Assembly (NCBI GenBank): GCA_029785685.1
Contig: JAFLZE010000003.1
Location: 1-6,690 of the forward strand
Direction: 5' to 3'
Origin: Nitrososphaerota archaeon
GTDB lineage: Archaea > Thermoproteota > Nitrososphaeria > Nitrososphaerales > UBA183
DNA: 6,690 nucleotides
The notes beneath the pieces were generated by a model. That model was given only the letters and a program-made list of their open reading frames with translations, had not been told where the DNA came from and searched no databases. Position numbers and translations under genes: made by a program. Below are positions 1 to 5,910 of this stretch, piece by piece; position 1 is the first letter of the stretch; every line of letters starts with the position of its first letter.

Positions 1-25
1 CGACATACGCTTGTGCACCCAACAG

Positions 26-1498
26 TTACTGTCCCTGACCTAAGGAAAAGCCGGGCAGACCATCGAAAGTGAACAAGCCTTCGGTCTTGATTGGCGGTAA
101 GCCTGCAGCAATGAGTCGAGACAGCAAAGCAATCACTTGTTCATGGGCAACTGGTTCGCCATTGTGCAGAGCTTGGAAACGGCAACGCCAATGATCCACA
201 CAGAATGTCTCCGCTACTCCGCCCGGGTACACCTTGGTTCCTCGGTTAGTAATCATCACTAGCTGGAAGTCTGGCCCGGCATGCTCCTCAAGTCGCTTGC
301 CCAACAACTCCACCGCTTCACGCCATTCAACAAAGATGTCGATGCCCACCAGCTCCTTGACGGGCAACGGGCGCTCTTTCAATTTGATAGTTATAGGCGA
401 GCCATGAACTGGGTACTCAACCGCCTTTAGTGCTTGTGGTTTCTTCCCAAGGCGAGCTATCACGGCGGCCGCAAACTCTCGCGTACCCACCTTCTCCTTA
501 GATACAGCGGGATCATAAATATCATATGTGTGGATCCCGTCTTCGATCGTTTTCAACCAAGCGTTGTGCACTCTGGCAGCTACGTCGCCTTGACCAATGT
601 GTACTAGCATCTGTACGGCTGCAAGCAGTAGCCCCGATGGATTGGCTACGTTCTGTCCGGCTCGTCTCGGGGCTGAGCCGTGGACCGCCTCGAACATGGC
701 CACCTCGCTACCGATATTCGCACTTCCCGCCAAACCGACCGAACCGGCTATCTGCGCAGCTACATCAGAAAGGATATCTCCGTAGAGGTTCGGCATTACA
801 ATCACGTCAAATTGCTCAGGAGAATCGGCCAGCTTGGCTGCTCCAATGTCGACAATCCAGTGCTCGCTCGTTATGTCTTGATACTCGGAGGCCACCTCGT
901 CAAACACTTTGTGAAAGGTGCCATCAGTAAGTTTCATTATGTTGTCTTTCGTAAAACATGTCACCTTGTGACGACCGTAGCGCCTGGCGTACTCGAAGGC
1001 GTATCGGATTATCCGCTCCGATCCAGGTCGAGTGATGAGCTTGAGACATTGCACCACCTCATCAGTCTGCCGATGCTCGATACCGCCATAGACATCTTCC
1101 TCATTTTCTCGGATAATCACTACATCCATATCGGGGTGTCTTGTAGCTACGAACGGAGCATAGGCTGGACAAGGGCGAACATTGGCAAATAGCCCGAGCG
1201 TCTTGCGGACCGTAACGTTGAGACTCTTGAACCCCCCGCCCTCCGGTGTGGTGATCGGGGCTTTCAAGAACACCTTCGTTCGGCGCAACGAGTCCCATGC
1301 TGAAGATTCGATGCCGGCAGTGATTCCCTTATGGTACACAGATTCGCCTATCTGAATGGTCTCTATTGCCAGGCTAGCCCCACCTGCGTTGATAATACCA
1401 AGTGTTGCTTCCATGATCTCCGGGCCGATTCCATCACCATAGGCTACAGTGATTGGTATGGCGTGATATCCGGGTGCTTCATTCATATTTGCCATCAT
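26..1498 (-). CDS. icd: NADP-type isocitrate dehydrogenase, Thermus-type with C-terminal extension
   Basis: Oxidative decarboxylation of isocitrate to 2-oxoglutarate in the TCA cycle, cytosolic. From the ATG at 1498 the product is 490 residues. Seen: the dinucleotide-fold start AYGDGIGPE (19-27); the substrate motif S92-x-N94-x-x-x-R98, then R108 and R130; Y137 and K184; metal-binding Asp candidates D217, D241 and D245 (NLYGDILSD); and the coenzyme loop VHGSAPRRAGQ (272-282). Residues from about 355 form an extra domain that ends FDGLPGFSLGQGQ, closely like the end of the T. thermophilus enzyme (about 496 residues) as I recall it; ordinary E. coli-type enzymes lack it. R278-R279 replace the Lys-Tyr pair of NADP enzymes and there is no acidic residue typical of NAD forms, so NADP is inferred. 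An upstream ATG at 1531 lacks a ribosome site, whereas GAGG (1503-1506) lies 4 nt before the ATG at 1498 and 7 nt before the one at 1495; either may be used. Lower GC than the genes to the right suggests transfer. Confidence 0.93.
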   Translation of the reverse strand: MMANMNEAPGYHAIPITVAYGDGIGPEIMEATLGIINAGGASLAIETIQIGESVYHKGITAGIESSAWDSLRRTKVFLKAPITTPEGGGFKSLNVTVRKTLGLFANVRPCPAYAPFVATRHPDMDVVIIRENEEDVYGGIEHRQTDEVVQCLKLITRPGSERIIRYAFEYARRYGRHKVTCFTKDNIMKLTDGTFHKVFDEVASEYQDITSEHWIVDIGAAKLADSPEQFDVIVMPNLYGDILSDVAAQIAGSVGLAGSANIGSEVAMFEAVHGSAPRRAGQNVANPSGLLLAAVQMLVHIGQGDVAARVHNAWLKTIEDGIHTYDIYDPAVSKEKVGTREFAAAVIARLGKKPQALKAVEYPVHGSPITIKLKERPLPVKELVGIDIFVEWREAVELLGKRLEEHAGPDFQLVMITNRGTKVYPGGVAETFCVDHWRCRFQALHNGEPVAHEQVIALLSRLIAAGLPPIKTEGLFTFDGLPGFSLGQGQ

Positions 1499-1502
1499 CT
1501 TG

Positions 1503-1506
1503 CCTC
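1503..1506 (-). promoter_or_regulatory. Shine-Dalgarno-like GAGG deciding the icd start
   Basis: On the minus strand GAGG is followed by CAAG and then two consecutive ATG codons (1498 and 1495). The longer open frame starting at 1531 has no such site, so the shorter start is preferred. No clear archaeal TATA box was found upstream. Confidence 0.5.
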
Positions 1507-1711
1507 GTGTACTGATTCGGAGGGGGAACATGTCTGGGAGAATCTATCGAACTCTTCCAGCTTGTTCATTCGCGCCAGCAAACATTGTCTCTTTACGATT
1601 ATAAGCGTTCATACCAATGACACAACGCAACAGTCACGGCGACGGATTGCACGTGTTGAAGGACTACTTCAGGATCTCGACCCCAGGCCGTGCCCTCTAG
1701 GTCCCGACCGT

Positions 1712-1987
1712 GTGCACCCGACGCCAAGCCACGCGCGGCGCTTGTCTCGCTACAGACGTAACCTGCTGGCGGGGGTTAGAATTGCTAAAGGCGAAAGTCA
1801 GCGTGTGGACTACATCGTCCTTACCATAAGGTATGATAAGGAGACTGGTGCTCTCTCGGCAAATCTCAAGGATCCCGTCAACAGATTCACACAGCTTCTT
1901 CGACGAATGGGCTTTTCATTCGAGTATTTCCGGGTTGTCGAGCCCACTGCCGCGGGAGTTGTGAATCATGCTAATCTAGTCATATGA
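1712..1987 (+). pseudogene. Probable truncated rolling-circle-type replication protein remnant
   Basis: About 91 codons from an in-frame GTG, ending at TGA 1985-1987; a TTG at 1742 is another possible start, and the true start cannot be set. The stretch RRNLLAGVRIAKGE, then VDYIVLTIRY, DPVNRFTQLLRRMGFSFEYFRVVEPT and GVVNHANLVI has the order seen in HUH-type Rep proteins: an Arg/Lys-rich region, a hydrophobic xLTxR strand (motif I), an RRxG-F-Y-RVVE-T block, and an H-x-N/H-hydrophobic motif II. It stops right after motif II, so the catalytic tyrosine motif and the helicase or C-terminal part are absent. Upstream, another frame reads HGDGLHVLKDYFRISTPGRAL up to a stop at 1699, so a frameshift there is possible. 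It diverges from icd and shares its lower GC. The family call is from motif order only; another plasmid or phage protein is possible. Confidence 0.35.
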
Positions 1988-1988
1988 C

Positions 1989-2006
1989 GGGCGGAGTCTC
2001 CCGCCC
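1989..2006. terminator. GC-rich hairpin just after the Rep-like ORF stop
   Basis: GGGCGG (1989-1994), loop AGTCTC, CCGCCC (2001-2006): a perfect 6-bp stem starting 2 nt after the TGA. There is no T-run, so an intrinsic terminator is only one reading; a recombination or replication hairpin is another. Confidence 0.4.
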
Positions 2007-2013
2007 AGGTATC

Positions 2014-2033
2014 TCCTCATGCCCTAGTGAGGA
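2014..2033. repeat. Second inverted repeat near the composition break
   Basis: TCCTCA (2014-2019) and TGAGGA (2028-2033) pair over an 8-nt loop. With the hairpin at 1989-2006 it forms a tandem pair of stem-loops at the point where the sequence changes from the lower-GC left block to the archaeal block. No function can be assigned. Confidence 0.35.
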
Positions 2034-2120
2034 TTAGATAGTCGACTCGTTTTCTCACCTAGGCTGGTCTCGATAGAGGAGCTCTACGGCTACATCAGGT
2101 CGCTAAGGCGCTACAGGAGC

Positions 2121-2396
2121 ATGGCGGACTCGGTGCTGCAGGCCACAACGAGCGACAACGTTAGGATAGTGCTGAAGATGTTCGCCGTCACGAAGGGCAG
2201 GACGACGCACATGAAACTTATCGGCCTTAGGAAGGAGATGAACGAGATCGCCGCCGGCTTCGCCGGGGAGCACACGGCAAACGAGGTCATCGCAGCGGTA
2301 ATAGACGGCAAGCTACAGGCTAGCATGCAGGCTCGGCTGCGCCACATAACCCAAATAAACGAGGTCGAGGTAAGGAAACTGGAGATTGCTGGCTAG
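2121..2396 (+). CDS. Small helical protein of unknown function, possibly 5'-truncated
   Basis: Not recognised. From the ATG, 91 residues, charged and apparently helical, with no cysteines or membrane segment. Codons (AGG, ATA, G/C third positions) match the archaeal genes to the right rather than icd. The same frame stays open back to 2031 and reads protein-like from about 2067 (VSIEELYGYIRSLRRYRSM) but has no ATG, GTG or TTG before 2121. The only Shine-Dalgarno-like match, AGGAG at 2115-2119, is one base from the ATG, which is too close. This suggests the true start lay upstream and was lost at the junction, so the entry may be the 3' part of a longer gene. It converges on the Sua5 gene, the TAG overlapping the other gene's stop in CTAG (2393-2396). 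Confidence 0.6.
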   Translation: MADSVLQATTSDNVRIVLKMFAVTKGRTTHMKLIGLRKEMNEIAAGFAGEHTANEVIAAVIDGKLQASMQARLRHITQINEVEVRKLEIAG

Positions 2397-3469
2397 CCGC
2401 CCAGAAGCATGGCTAGCTCCTTAGCGTTTTTTACGGTGAGGCCACCGGTGGCCTTGTAGATCCTGTTCATTATGGCCAGGCCGAGGCCACGCTCCTCGAA
2501 TCTCTCGACTATGCCGAGCTCCGCGCTGCTCCTGTCGAGGGCCCTGAAGGCATTGAAGAGGTTCTTCGCCGCGTCGTAGAGGTCGCTACTGCTGCCCAGC
2601 TGTATTATCGTTGCGCTCTGCGCGTCGTGCGCACCCAATCTGGCCGCGGTCTCCATGCTGCACAGAATGGCGACCCTCTTGCGGGCGGCACGGGCCACCT
2701 CAGGCGCATGCAGCATGACCGAGGTGCGGTCCGCAAGCGCAAGGCGCTTTGACGGCGCGTAGTGCCTGTACTTCATGCCGGGAGCAAGCGGCTGACCAAC
2801 GGCCACGCCGTTGTGCAGGCTCTTGGGCACTGAGATTCTGCCGACGTACTTCTCGAGGTCGTCAACCGTGAACGCGCCGGGCCTCAGCAGGGTCGGCGGC
2901 TCCGAGGTCATGTCTATTATCGTTGACTCCACGCCGAAGGTTGTGTCGCCGCCGTCTATTATCACATCGACTTTCCCGTCGAGGTCTTGGAGGACGTGCT
3001 CGAACTTCGTGGGGCTGGGCCGGGTAGAGATGTTGGCGCTAGGGGCCGCTATGGGGACGCCGCTCTCCCCTATAAGGCGCAGGGCTATCCTGTGGGCTGG
3101 GCACCTGACGGCGACAGTGTCCTGGCCTGCGGTGACCACAGATGGAATCAGGGGATTCTTCCTGAGCACCATAGTCAGCGGTCCGGGCCAGACCGCCCTC
3201 GATAGCCTGGCGGCCTTGGTGCCGGCGTCCATGGCAACCTCGCCGAGGCGGCTAGCGCTGCGGATGTGGAGTATGAGCGGGTTGTCCGCGGGCCTGCCCT
3301 TTATGGAGAATATCTTCCTGCAGGCAGTGGCATCGAGGCCGCTTGCGCCGAGGCCGTAAACAGTCTCTGTCGGGAAGGCTACCGTGCCCGAGCGCCTTAT
3401 GACTGAAGCCGCCTCCCTTATCTTCTCCGGCTCCGGATTTACAGGGTCTATCCTTATTATCGTGGTCAT
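2393..3469 (-). CDS. sua5: Threonylcarbamoyl-AMP synthase, Sua5/YrdC/YwlC family
   Basis: Makes threonylcarbamoyl-AMP from threonine, bicarbonate and ATP, the first step of t6A37 formation on ANN-decoding tRNAs; KEOPS then transfers the group. 358 residues from the ATG at 3469. Seen: PTETVYGLG (33-41), KGRPADNP (57-64), WPGPLTMVL (94-102), VAVRCP (119-124), APSANIS (142-148), GVESTIID (179-186), LRPGAF (195-200), then the linker APGMKYRHYAP (229-239) joining the YrdC domain to a C-terminal Sua5 domain of about 115 residues (to ALDRSSAELGIVERF and AIMNRIYKATGG). Both domains are complete, so this is the long Sua5 form rather than the short TsaC form. A GTG start at 3508 is possible on paper but lies only about 6 bp from the TATA box; the ATG gives a leader of roughly 18 nt. 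The tRNA-Lys(UUU) in this window would be an expected downstream substrate. Confidence 0.96.
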   Translation of the reverse strand: MTTIIRIDPVNPEPEKIREAASVIRRSGTVAFPTETVYGLGASGLDATACRKIFSIKGRPADNPLILHIRSASRLGEVAMDAGTKAARLSRAVWPGPLTMVLRKNPLIPSVVTAGQDTVAVRCPAHRIALRLIGESGVPIAAPSANISTRPSPTKFEHVLQDLDGKVDVIIDGGDTTFGVESTIIDMTSEPPTLLRPGAFTVDDLEKYVGRISVPKSLHNGVAVGQPLAPGMKYRHYAPSKRLALADRTSVMLHAPEVARAARKRVAILCSMETAARLGAHDAQSATIIQLGSSSDLYDAAKNLFNAFRALDRSSAELGIVERFEERGLGLAIMNRIYKATGGLTVKNAKELAMLLGG

Positions 3470-3509
3470 GTGAATCCTGTCGATATCTGCACGGAAATTT
3501 CGCACCACG

Positions 3510-3518
3510 AATTTTAAC
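3510..3518 (-). promoter_or_regulatory. TATA box for the Sua5 gene
   Basis: Minus strand reads GTTAAAATT. With the usual archaeal distance of about 26 nt from TATA to transcription start, transcription would begin near 3487 and the ATG at 3469 would have a short leader. This supports the ATG over the upstream GTG. The site overlaps the stop codon of the weak ORF at 3514-3726. Confidence 0.55.
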
Positions 3519-3726
3519 TCTTTCCGCGCGGCAACTGCGATGCACGGTCGGTGCGGCCTGTTCTTCCCTTGGGCTCTCGCTTCTTACGACCGCAAAGCAC
3601 ACTAACGAACCCGTGGACCAGAGAGTTCTTTCTGAACCTGCCGGCGTCGAAGTCGCTCAGCTCGAACGCGGCGAGGGCCAGCCTGTTCCCCAACCCGCTC
3701 CTTGTCATGTGTGCCGTCGAGGACAT
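3514..3726 (-). CDS. Short unrecognised ORF, possible 3' piece of a broken gene
   Basis: 70 codons from the ATG at 3726. The first two thirds (STAHMTRSGLGNRLALAAFE, then LSDFDAGRFRKNSLVHGFVS) read like a folded protein; the end (KKREPKGRTGRTDRASQL) is basic and low in structure and runs into the Sua5 promoter. The frame is open some way upstream (LVPRAVYGYM) but is then in a different register from the protein-like stretch at 3750-4007. One reading is that both are pieces of the same gene, separated by a frameshift near 3750. No family recognised; it may be non-functional. Confidence 0.3.
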   Translation of the reverse strand: MSSTAHMTRSGLGNRLALAAFELSDFDAGRFRKNSLVHGFVSVLCGRKKREPKGRTGRTDRASQLPRGKS

Positions 3727-3749
3727 GTAACCGTAGACCGCGCGTGGGA

Positions 3750-4007
3750 CTAACCCGCATGTTGGGAAACGCAGAGAGCCGCAAAAAGGAAGGCCGCACC
3801 CTCCATGAATTCGTTCAGCCTGTGCTTATCCGCGATTGCGGTATTGCTGGTATTCGGACCCCAGAAAAATCTGTCCTGGACGTGATGGAAGAACTCGTAG
3901 GCAATCAGCTCCAGCTCAGTGAGCCTCTCCGCGTTGCGCCCCCGGGACCGGAGGGTGTCGTGGTGGAAAGGCGAGACGCCGCTCAGCCGTAGGCCGGGTA
4001 CCTGCTC
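3750..4007 (-). pseudogene. Startless protein-like frame (85 codons), unknown family
   Basis: Open from just after a TAA at 4008-4010 to the TAG at 3750-3752, with no ATG, GTG or TTG in the first 67 codons. Yet it reads like a real protein with archaeal codon use: RLSGVSPFHHDTLRSRGRNA, ERLTELELIAYEFFHHVQDR, FFWGPNTSNTAIADKHRLNE, then FMEGAAFLFAALC. It overlaps the end of the 204-codon ORF (stop 3983-3985) in another register; a single indel around 3985-4005 would join SRYP to GLRLSGV and make one longer protein. Either a decayed gene or a sequencing indel explains this. The complementary plus frame (3702-3992) is also open but is less convincing. Function unknown. Confidence 0.4.
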
Positions 4008-4597
4008 TTAAGGAGCCTGCGCATCTCCGAGGCGAGCCTGGCATCGACCTCCTTCTGATTCTGTGACAGGCTCACCGTCCCGGGCATGGTCAGGACGATG
4101 GGCCCCTCCGCGTAGCTGCTCCCAGCCTCAGGCACCGTGGGCTCTGATTCGAGCACCGACGCGAGGCTGGCCGGCATCTTTTCTTCCGGCGACGGCCCTT
4201 CGCCTCCCAGCAGCCGGAGGACCAGCCCGGGCGGGAGCCTCCTGTAGCCGTAGGGAAACGCGCTCCCAGGCTGCGGTCTCCCGCCCCCCTCGGCCAGAGA
4301 ACCGAGCACCGTCGGAAAGGGCTTGAACATCGAGTCTATCTTGAGCATCCAGGTGCCGTCCGGCCCTGAGACGACTGCGTCGTAGAACCCGGAACCGAGC
4401 GAGGGCGACACTGTGAAGCTCCACCCCTTCGGGTTCCTGGAGTAGCCATCCAGCATGCGCCTCCTCAGACCCTCTCCTTCCAGAAGCTCCATGGGCCCTC
4501 TCCGGCGTGCCGGGACGTAATAAGGCGTCGACCGGGGCGATGAGAGCCCCATGGGCGCACGCCCACGCCTGTTCGCCGTGGACGCCCGAGCGGGCAC
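3983..4597 (-). CDS. Unrecognised protein, 204 codons, in the disturbed region by tRNA-Lys
   Basis: GTG start at 4597; an ATG at 4552 is an alternative. No family recognised. The N-terminal 30 residues are Arg/Pro-rich. Residues about 36-95 look most like a folded domain: MELLEGEGLRRRMLDGYSRN, PKGWSFTVSPSLGSGFYDAV, then VSGPDGTWMLKIDSMFKPFP. The remainder is Gly/Pro/Ser-rich (GGGRPQPGS, GGEGPSPEE) and ends RRLLKSRYPAYG. No signal peptide, membrane span or metal motif. Third positions are G/C-rich in this frame, which favours it over the overlapping minus frame at 4128-4680, whose translation is Arg/Ala-rich shadow. The open frame continues upstream of the GTG to a TAG near 4686, including RPWRLFPCHKASLI, so the true 5' end may differ or derive from the integrase next door. 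Likely cargo of an integrated element; function unknown. Confidence 0.5.
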   Translation of the reverse strand: MPARASTANRRGRAPMGLSSPRSTPYYVPARRRGPMELLEGEGLRRRMLDGYSRNPKGWSFTVSPSLGSGFYDAVVSGPDGTWMLKIDSMFKPFPTVLGSLAEGGGRPQPGSAFPYGYRRLPPGLVLRLLGGEGPSPEEKMPASLASVLESEPTVPEAGSSYAEGPIVLTMPGTVSLSQNQKEVDARLASEMRRLLKSRYPAYG

Positions 4598-4679
4598 GAT
4601 TGGATACTGGTGGATGGTCGGGGGCGGGATGATGAGGCTGGCCTTGTGGCACGGGAAGAGACGCCATGGCCGGGCCTTG

Positions 4680-4835
4680 TCGGTCTAGGTAGGCGCCGGT
4701 GTTGTACGACCCCCTGAGGACGTTGCGGTACCAGGCGTTGAACCCCCTGTCCTCCTCGAGCAGGTGGGCGTATTTCGACTCCCCCCTCGTCCTCCGTCCA
4801 TGGGTGGGGGTCAATTCTCCGACGGGTTCTTCCAC
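4680..4835 (-). pseudogene. N-terminal fragment of a probable tyrosine (XerC/D-like) integrase
   Basis: GTG start at 4835. The part KYAHLLEEDRGFNAWYRNV followed by LRGSYNTGAYLDR resembles the start of the SAM-like core-binding domain of archaeal tyrosine recombinases (pattern: LLE-D-x(2)-F/V-x-x-W-Y-x-N-hydrophobic-x-x-G-S-x-x-T-x-x-x-Y-L-x-R). After AYLDR the frame stays open to 4128 but loses all similarity and becomes an Arg/Ala-rich shadow. A neighbouring register reads RPWRLFPCHKASLI, which could be the frameshifted continuation (integrases often have LG-x-F-C-x-x-x-x-L at this point). No catalytic Arg/His/Arg/Tyr set is visible, so the gene is inactive as it stands. The start lies 53 bp beyond the 3' end of tRNA-Lys on the same strand, and its frame is open back into the tRNA T-loop, as expected for an element end inserted at a tRNA 3' end. 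Confidence 0.55.
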
Positions 4836-4913
4836 GTCTTTGTGGTCTTCGTGCGGACTTAACTGCCGGAACCGAATGCAGGGGGATGCGGGCCCGACGG
4901 GAATCGAACCCGT

Positions 4914-4928
4914 TTAGGGGCGTCGGCT
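4914..4928 (-). other. Putative tRNA intron 2, between variable loop and T-stem
   Basis: A 15-nt block (AGCCGACGCCCCTAA) between the expected variable loop GGGTC (44-48) and the T-stem. GGGTC can pair with GAC-CCC within the insert with one bulged G, which fits an exon-intron helix. The placement restores the G15-C48 pair. A long variable arm is unlikely, since lysine tRNAs have short ones. Confidence 0.6.
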
Positions 4929-4960
4929 GACCCTCGGGTTAAAAGCCCGATGCTCTACCT

Positions 4961-4980
4961 GAGTTCTCTCTGGTTATGGA
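4961..4980 (-). other. Putative tRNA intron 1, in the D-loop
   Basis: A 20-nt block between T16 and the AGG of the D-loop. On the minus strand AGTTC at its left edge can pair with GAACT near its right edge across a 12-nt loop, giving a hairpin that could carry a relaxed bulge-helix-bulge splice signal. Edges may shift by a few bases. Confidence 0.65.
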
Positions 4981-5020
4981 ACTAAGCTACGGGCCCGCGC
5001 CACCCTTCGCGATATGTCCC

Positions 5021-5030
5021 GTATTTTACT
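5021..5030 (-). promoter_or_regulatory. TATA box for tRNA-Lys
   Basis: Minus strand reads AGTAAAATAC, centred about 29 nt before the first base of the mature tRNA, the expected archaeal promoter position. It sits directly after the nfo stop codon, so the tRNA has its own promoter. Confidence 0.65.
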
Positions 5031-5040
5031 GTGAGCAGCC

Positions 5041-5877
5041 CTAAGGCAGCAGGCCAAGGACCGTCCTCATGGTCTTTCTCTCGGCCGCCTCGTCCTCGTA
5101 GGGCGTCTCCATTATGATTGGCCTCTCCGTAATCCCCGGATAGTGCAGAAATTCTTTGATCCCCCTGCGCCCTATCTTTCCTTCGCCTATGTTCTCGTGT
5201 CGGTCGAGCCTGCTCCCGAGCGCCCCCTTCGAGTCGTTGAGATGGACGGCTTTCAGCCTGTCTAGCCCCACGACCTCGTCGAAGAGCCCCAGCGAACGCT
5301 CCACTGCGTCCCTGGTTGCGAGGTCGAAGCCGGACGCGTACATGTGGCAGGTGTCGAGGCAGACCCCCACCCTCCCATCAGCCTTGACCTTGGCGAGTAT
5401 CATCTCGAGCTCTTCGAACCTTGCCCCGACACTGTTCTTCTGCCCTGCCATGTTCTCCAGAAGTATGGTTGTCTCACCCCTGCTCACGGCTATGGCCTCG
5501 TTGCACGCTTCCGCGATGTTGGCGACCCCTACCGCCGTCCCCTTCCCCAGGTGGCTCCCGAGGTGGATGACAAGGTAGTCTATCCCCAGGGCGTCGCAGC
5601 GCTTGACCTCTTCCTCGATGGAGTAGCGGCTAATCTTCATGGTCGACGTCTCGGGGGAGGCCAGGTTCGGGAGATAGGGCATGTGGTCCACGACTTTCCT
5701 GAACCCCGACTCCTTCCTCTTCTCCCGGAAGGCGGCGACCGTCTCGTCTGCGATAGGCTTGAACTTCCATTGGTTCGGGTTCCTGGTGAAGATCTGGAAG
5801 GTGCTGGCCCCTATCTCCTTTGCCCGGTTGAAGGCGAGGTCGATGGAACCCGCGATGGAGACGTGTAGCCCGACCAT
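5041..5877 (-). CDS. nfo: Endonuclease IV (AP endonuclease, deoxyribonuclease IV)
   Basis: Cuts DNA 5' of abasic sites and removes blocked 3' ends in base excision repair; a TIM barrel with three zinc ions. 278 residues from the ATG at 5877, normal family length. All nine metal ligands are present, aligned by motif with E. coli Nfo: H65 (VDHMPYLPN), H105 (VIHLGSH), E141 (LLEN), D175 and H178 (CLDTCH), H212 (VHLND), D225 and H227 (RLDRHENIG), E257 (IMETP). The start GLHVSIAGSI matches the family's usual N-terminus, so ATG 5877 is preferred to an in-frame TTG at 5892, which would add MTSEP; the TTG would be nearly leaderless. A TATA-like TTCATAAA lies 46 nt before the ATG inside a palindrome. 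The stop is 44 bp before tRNA-Lys. No sign of damage. Confidence 0.97.
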   Translation of the reverse strand: MVGLHVSIAGSIDLAFNRAKEIGASTFQIFTRNPNQWKFKPIADETVAAFREKRKESGFRKVVDHMPYLPNLASPETSTMKISRYSIEEEVKRCDALGIDYLVIHLGSHLGKGTAVGVANIAEACNEAIAVSRGETTILLENMAGQKNSVGARFEELEMILAKVKADGRVGVCLDTCHMYASGFDLATRDAVERSLGLFDEVVGLDRLKAVHLNDSKGALGSRLDRHENIGEGKIGRRGIKEFLHYPGITERPIIMETPYEDEAAERKTMRTVLGLLP

Positions 5878-5910
5878 GGGCTCTGAAGTCAATGTGTGTC
5901 AAAAGAGGGA

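Larger units (their letters stand above)
4889..4996 (-). tRNA. tRNA-Lys(UUU) with two inserts at non-canonical positions
   Basis: Acceptor stem GGGCCCG (4996-4990) pairs with CGGGCCC (4896-4890); discriminator G at 4889; no encoded CCA. Anticodon stem-loop TCGGG-CTTTTAA-CCCGA (4950-4934), anticodon TTT at 4943-4941, with no intron at 37/38. T-arm ACGGG-TTCGATT-CCCGT (4913-4897). The D-stem halves GCTT and GAGC are separated by a loop 20 nt too long (extra block 4961-4980), and 20 nt rather than 5 separate the anticodon stem from the T-stem (extra block about 4914-4928). Removing 20 and 15 nt leaves a standard 73-nt cloverleaf with G15-C48, G18-G19 and TTC intact, which argues for two introns rather than a dead gene. 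Exact splice points cannot be fixed by eye. Read at Lys AAA codons. Confidence 0.9.

Noticed and set aside
526..1192. Plus-strand open frames opposite icd
   Set aside because: They lie antisense to an enzyme with complete conserved motifs and show no protein-like pattern; they are shadow frames.
2041..2046. GTCGAC (SalI site) near the composition break, as a cloning scar
   Set aside because: A six-base site by itself is expected by chance in sequence of this GC, and no vector sequence is seen around it.
3702..3992. Plus-strand ORF of 96 codons
   Set aside because: It opposes a minus frame with more natural composition and codon use, and has no ribosome site or TATA box that I can see; not excluded, but weaker.
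4128..4680. Minus-strand continuation of the integrase frame as a 235-residue protein
   Set aside because: After AYLDR the translation turns into Arg/Ala/Gly-rich shadow, and the overlapping frame ending at 3983 has the better codon pattern.
4914..4933. Long variable arm making this a class II tRNA (Leu or Ser)
   Set aside because: The anticodon is TTT with the discriminator G expected of archaeal lysine tRNA, and removal of 15 nt gives a normal five-base variable loop.
5344..5868. Plus-strand 174-codon ORF opposite nfo
   Set aside because: nfo carries all nine metal ligands on the other strand; this frame is its mirror.
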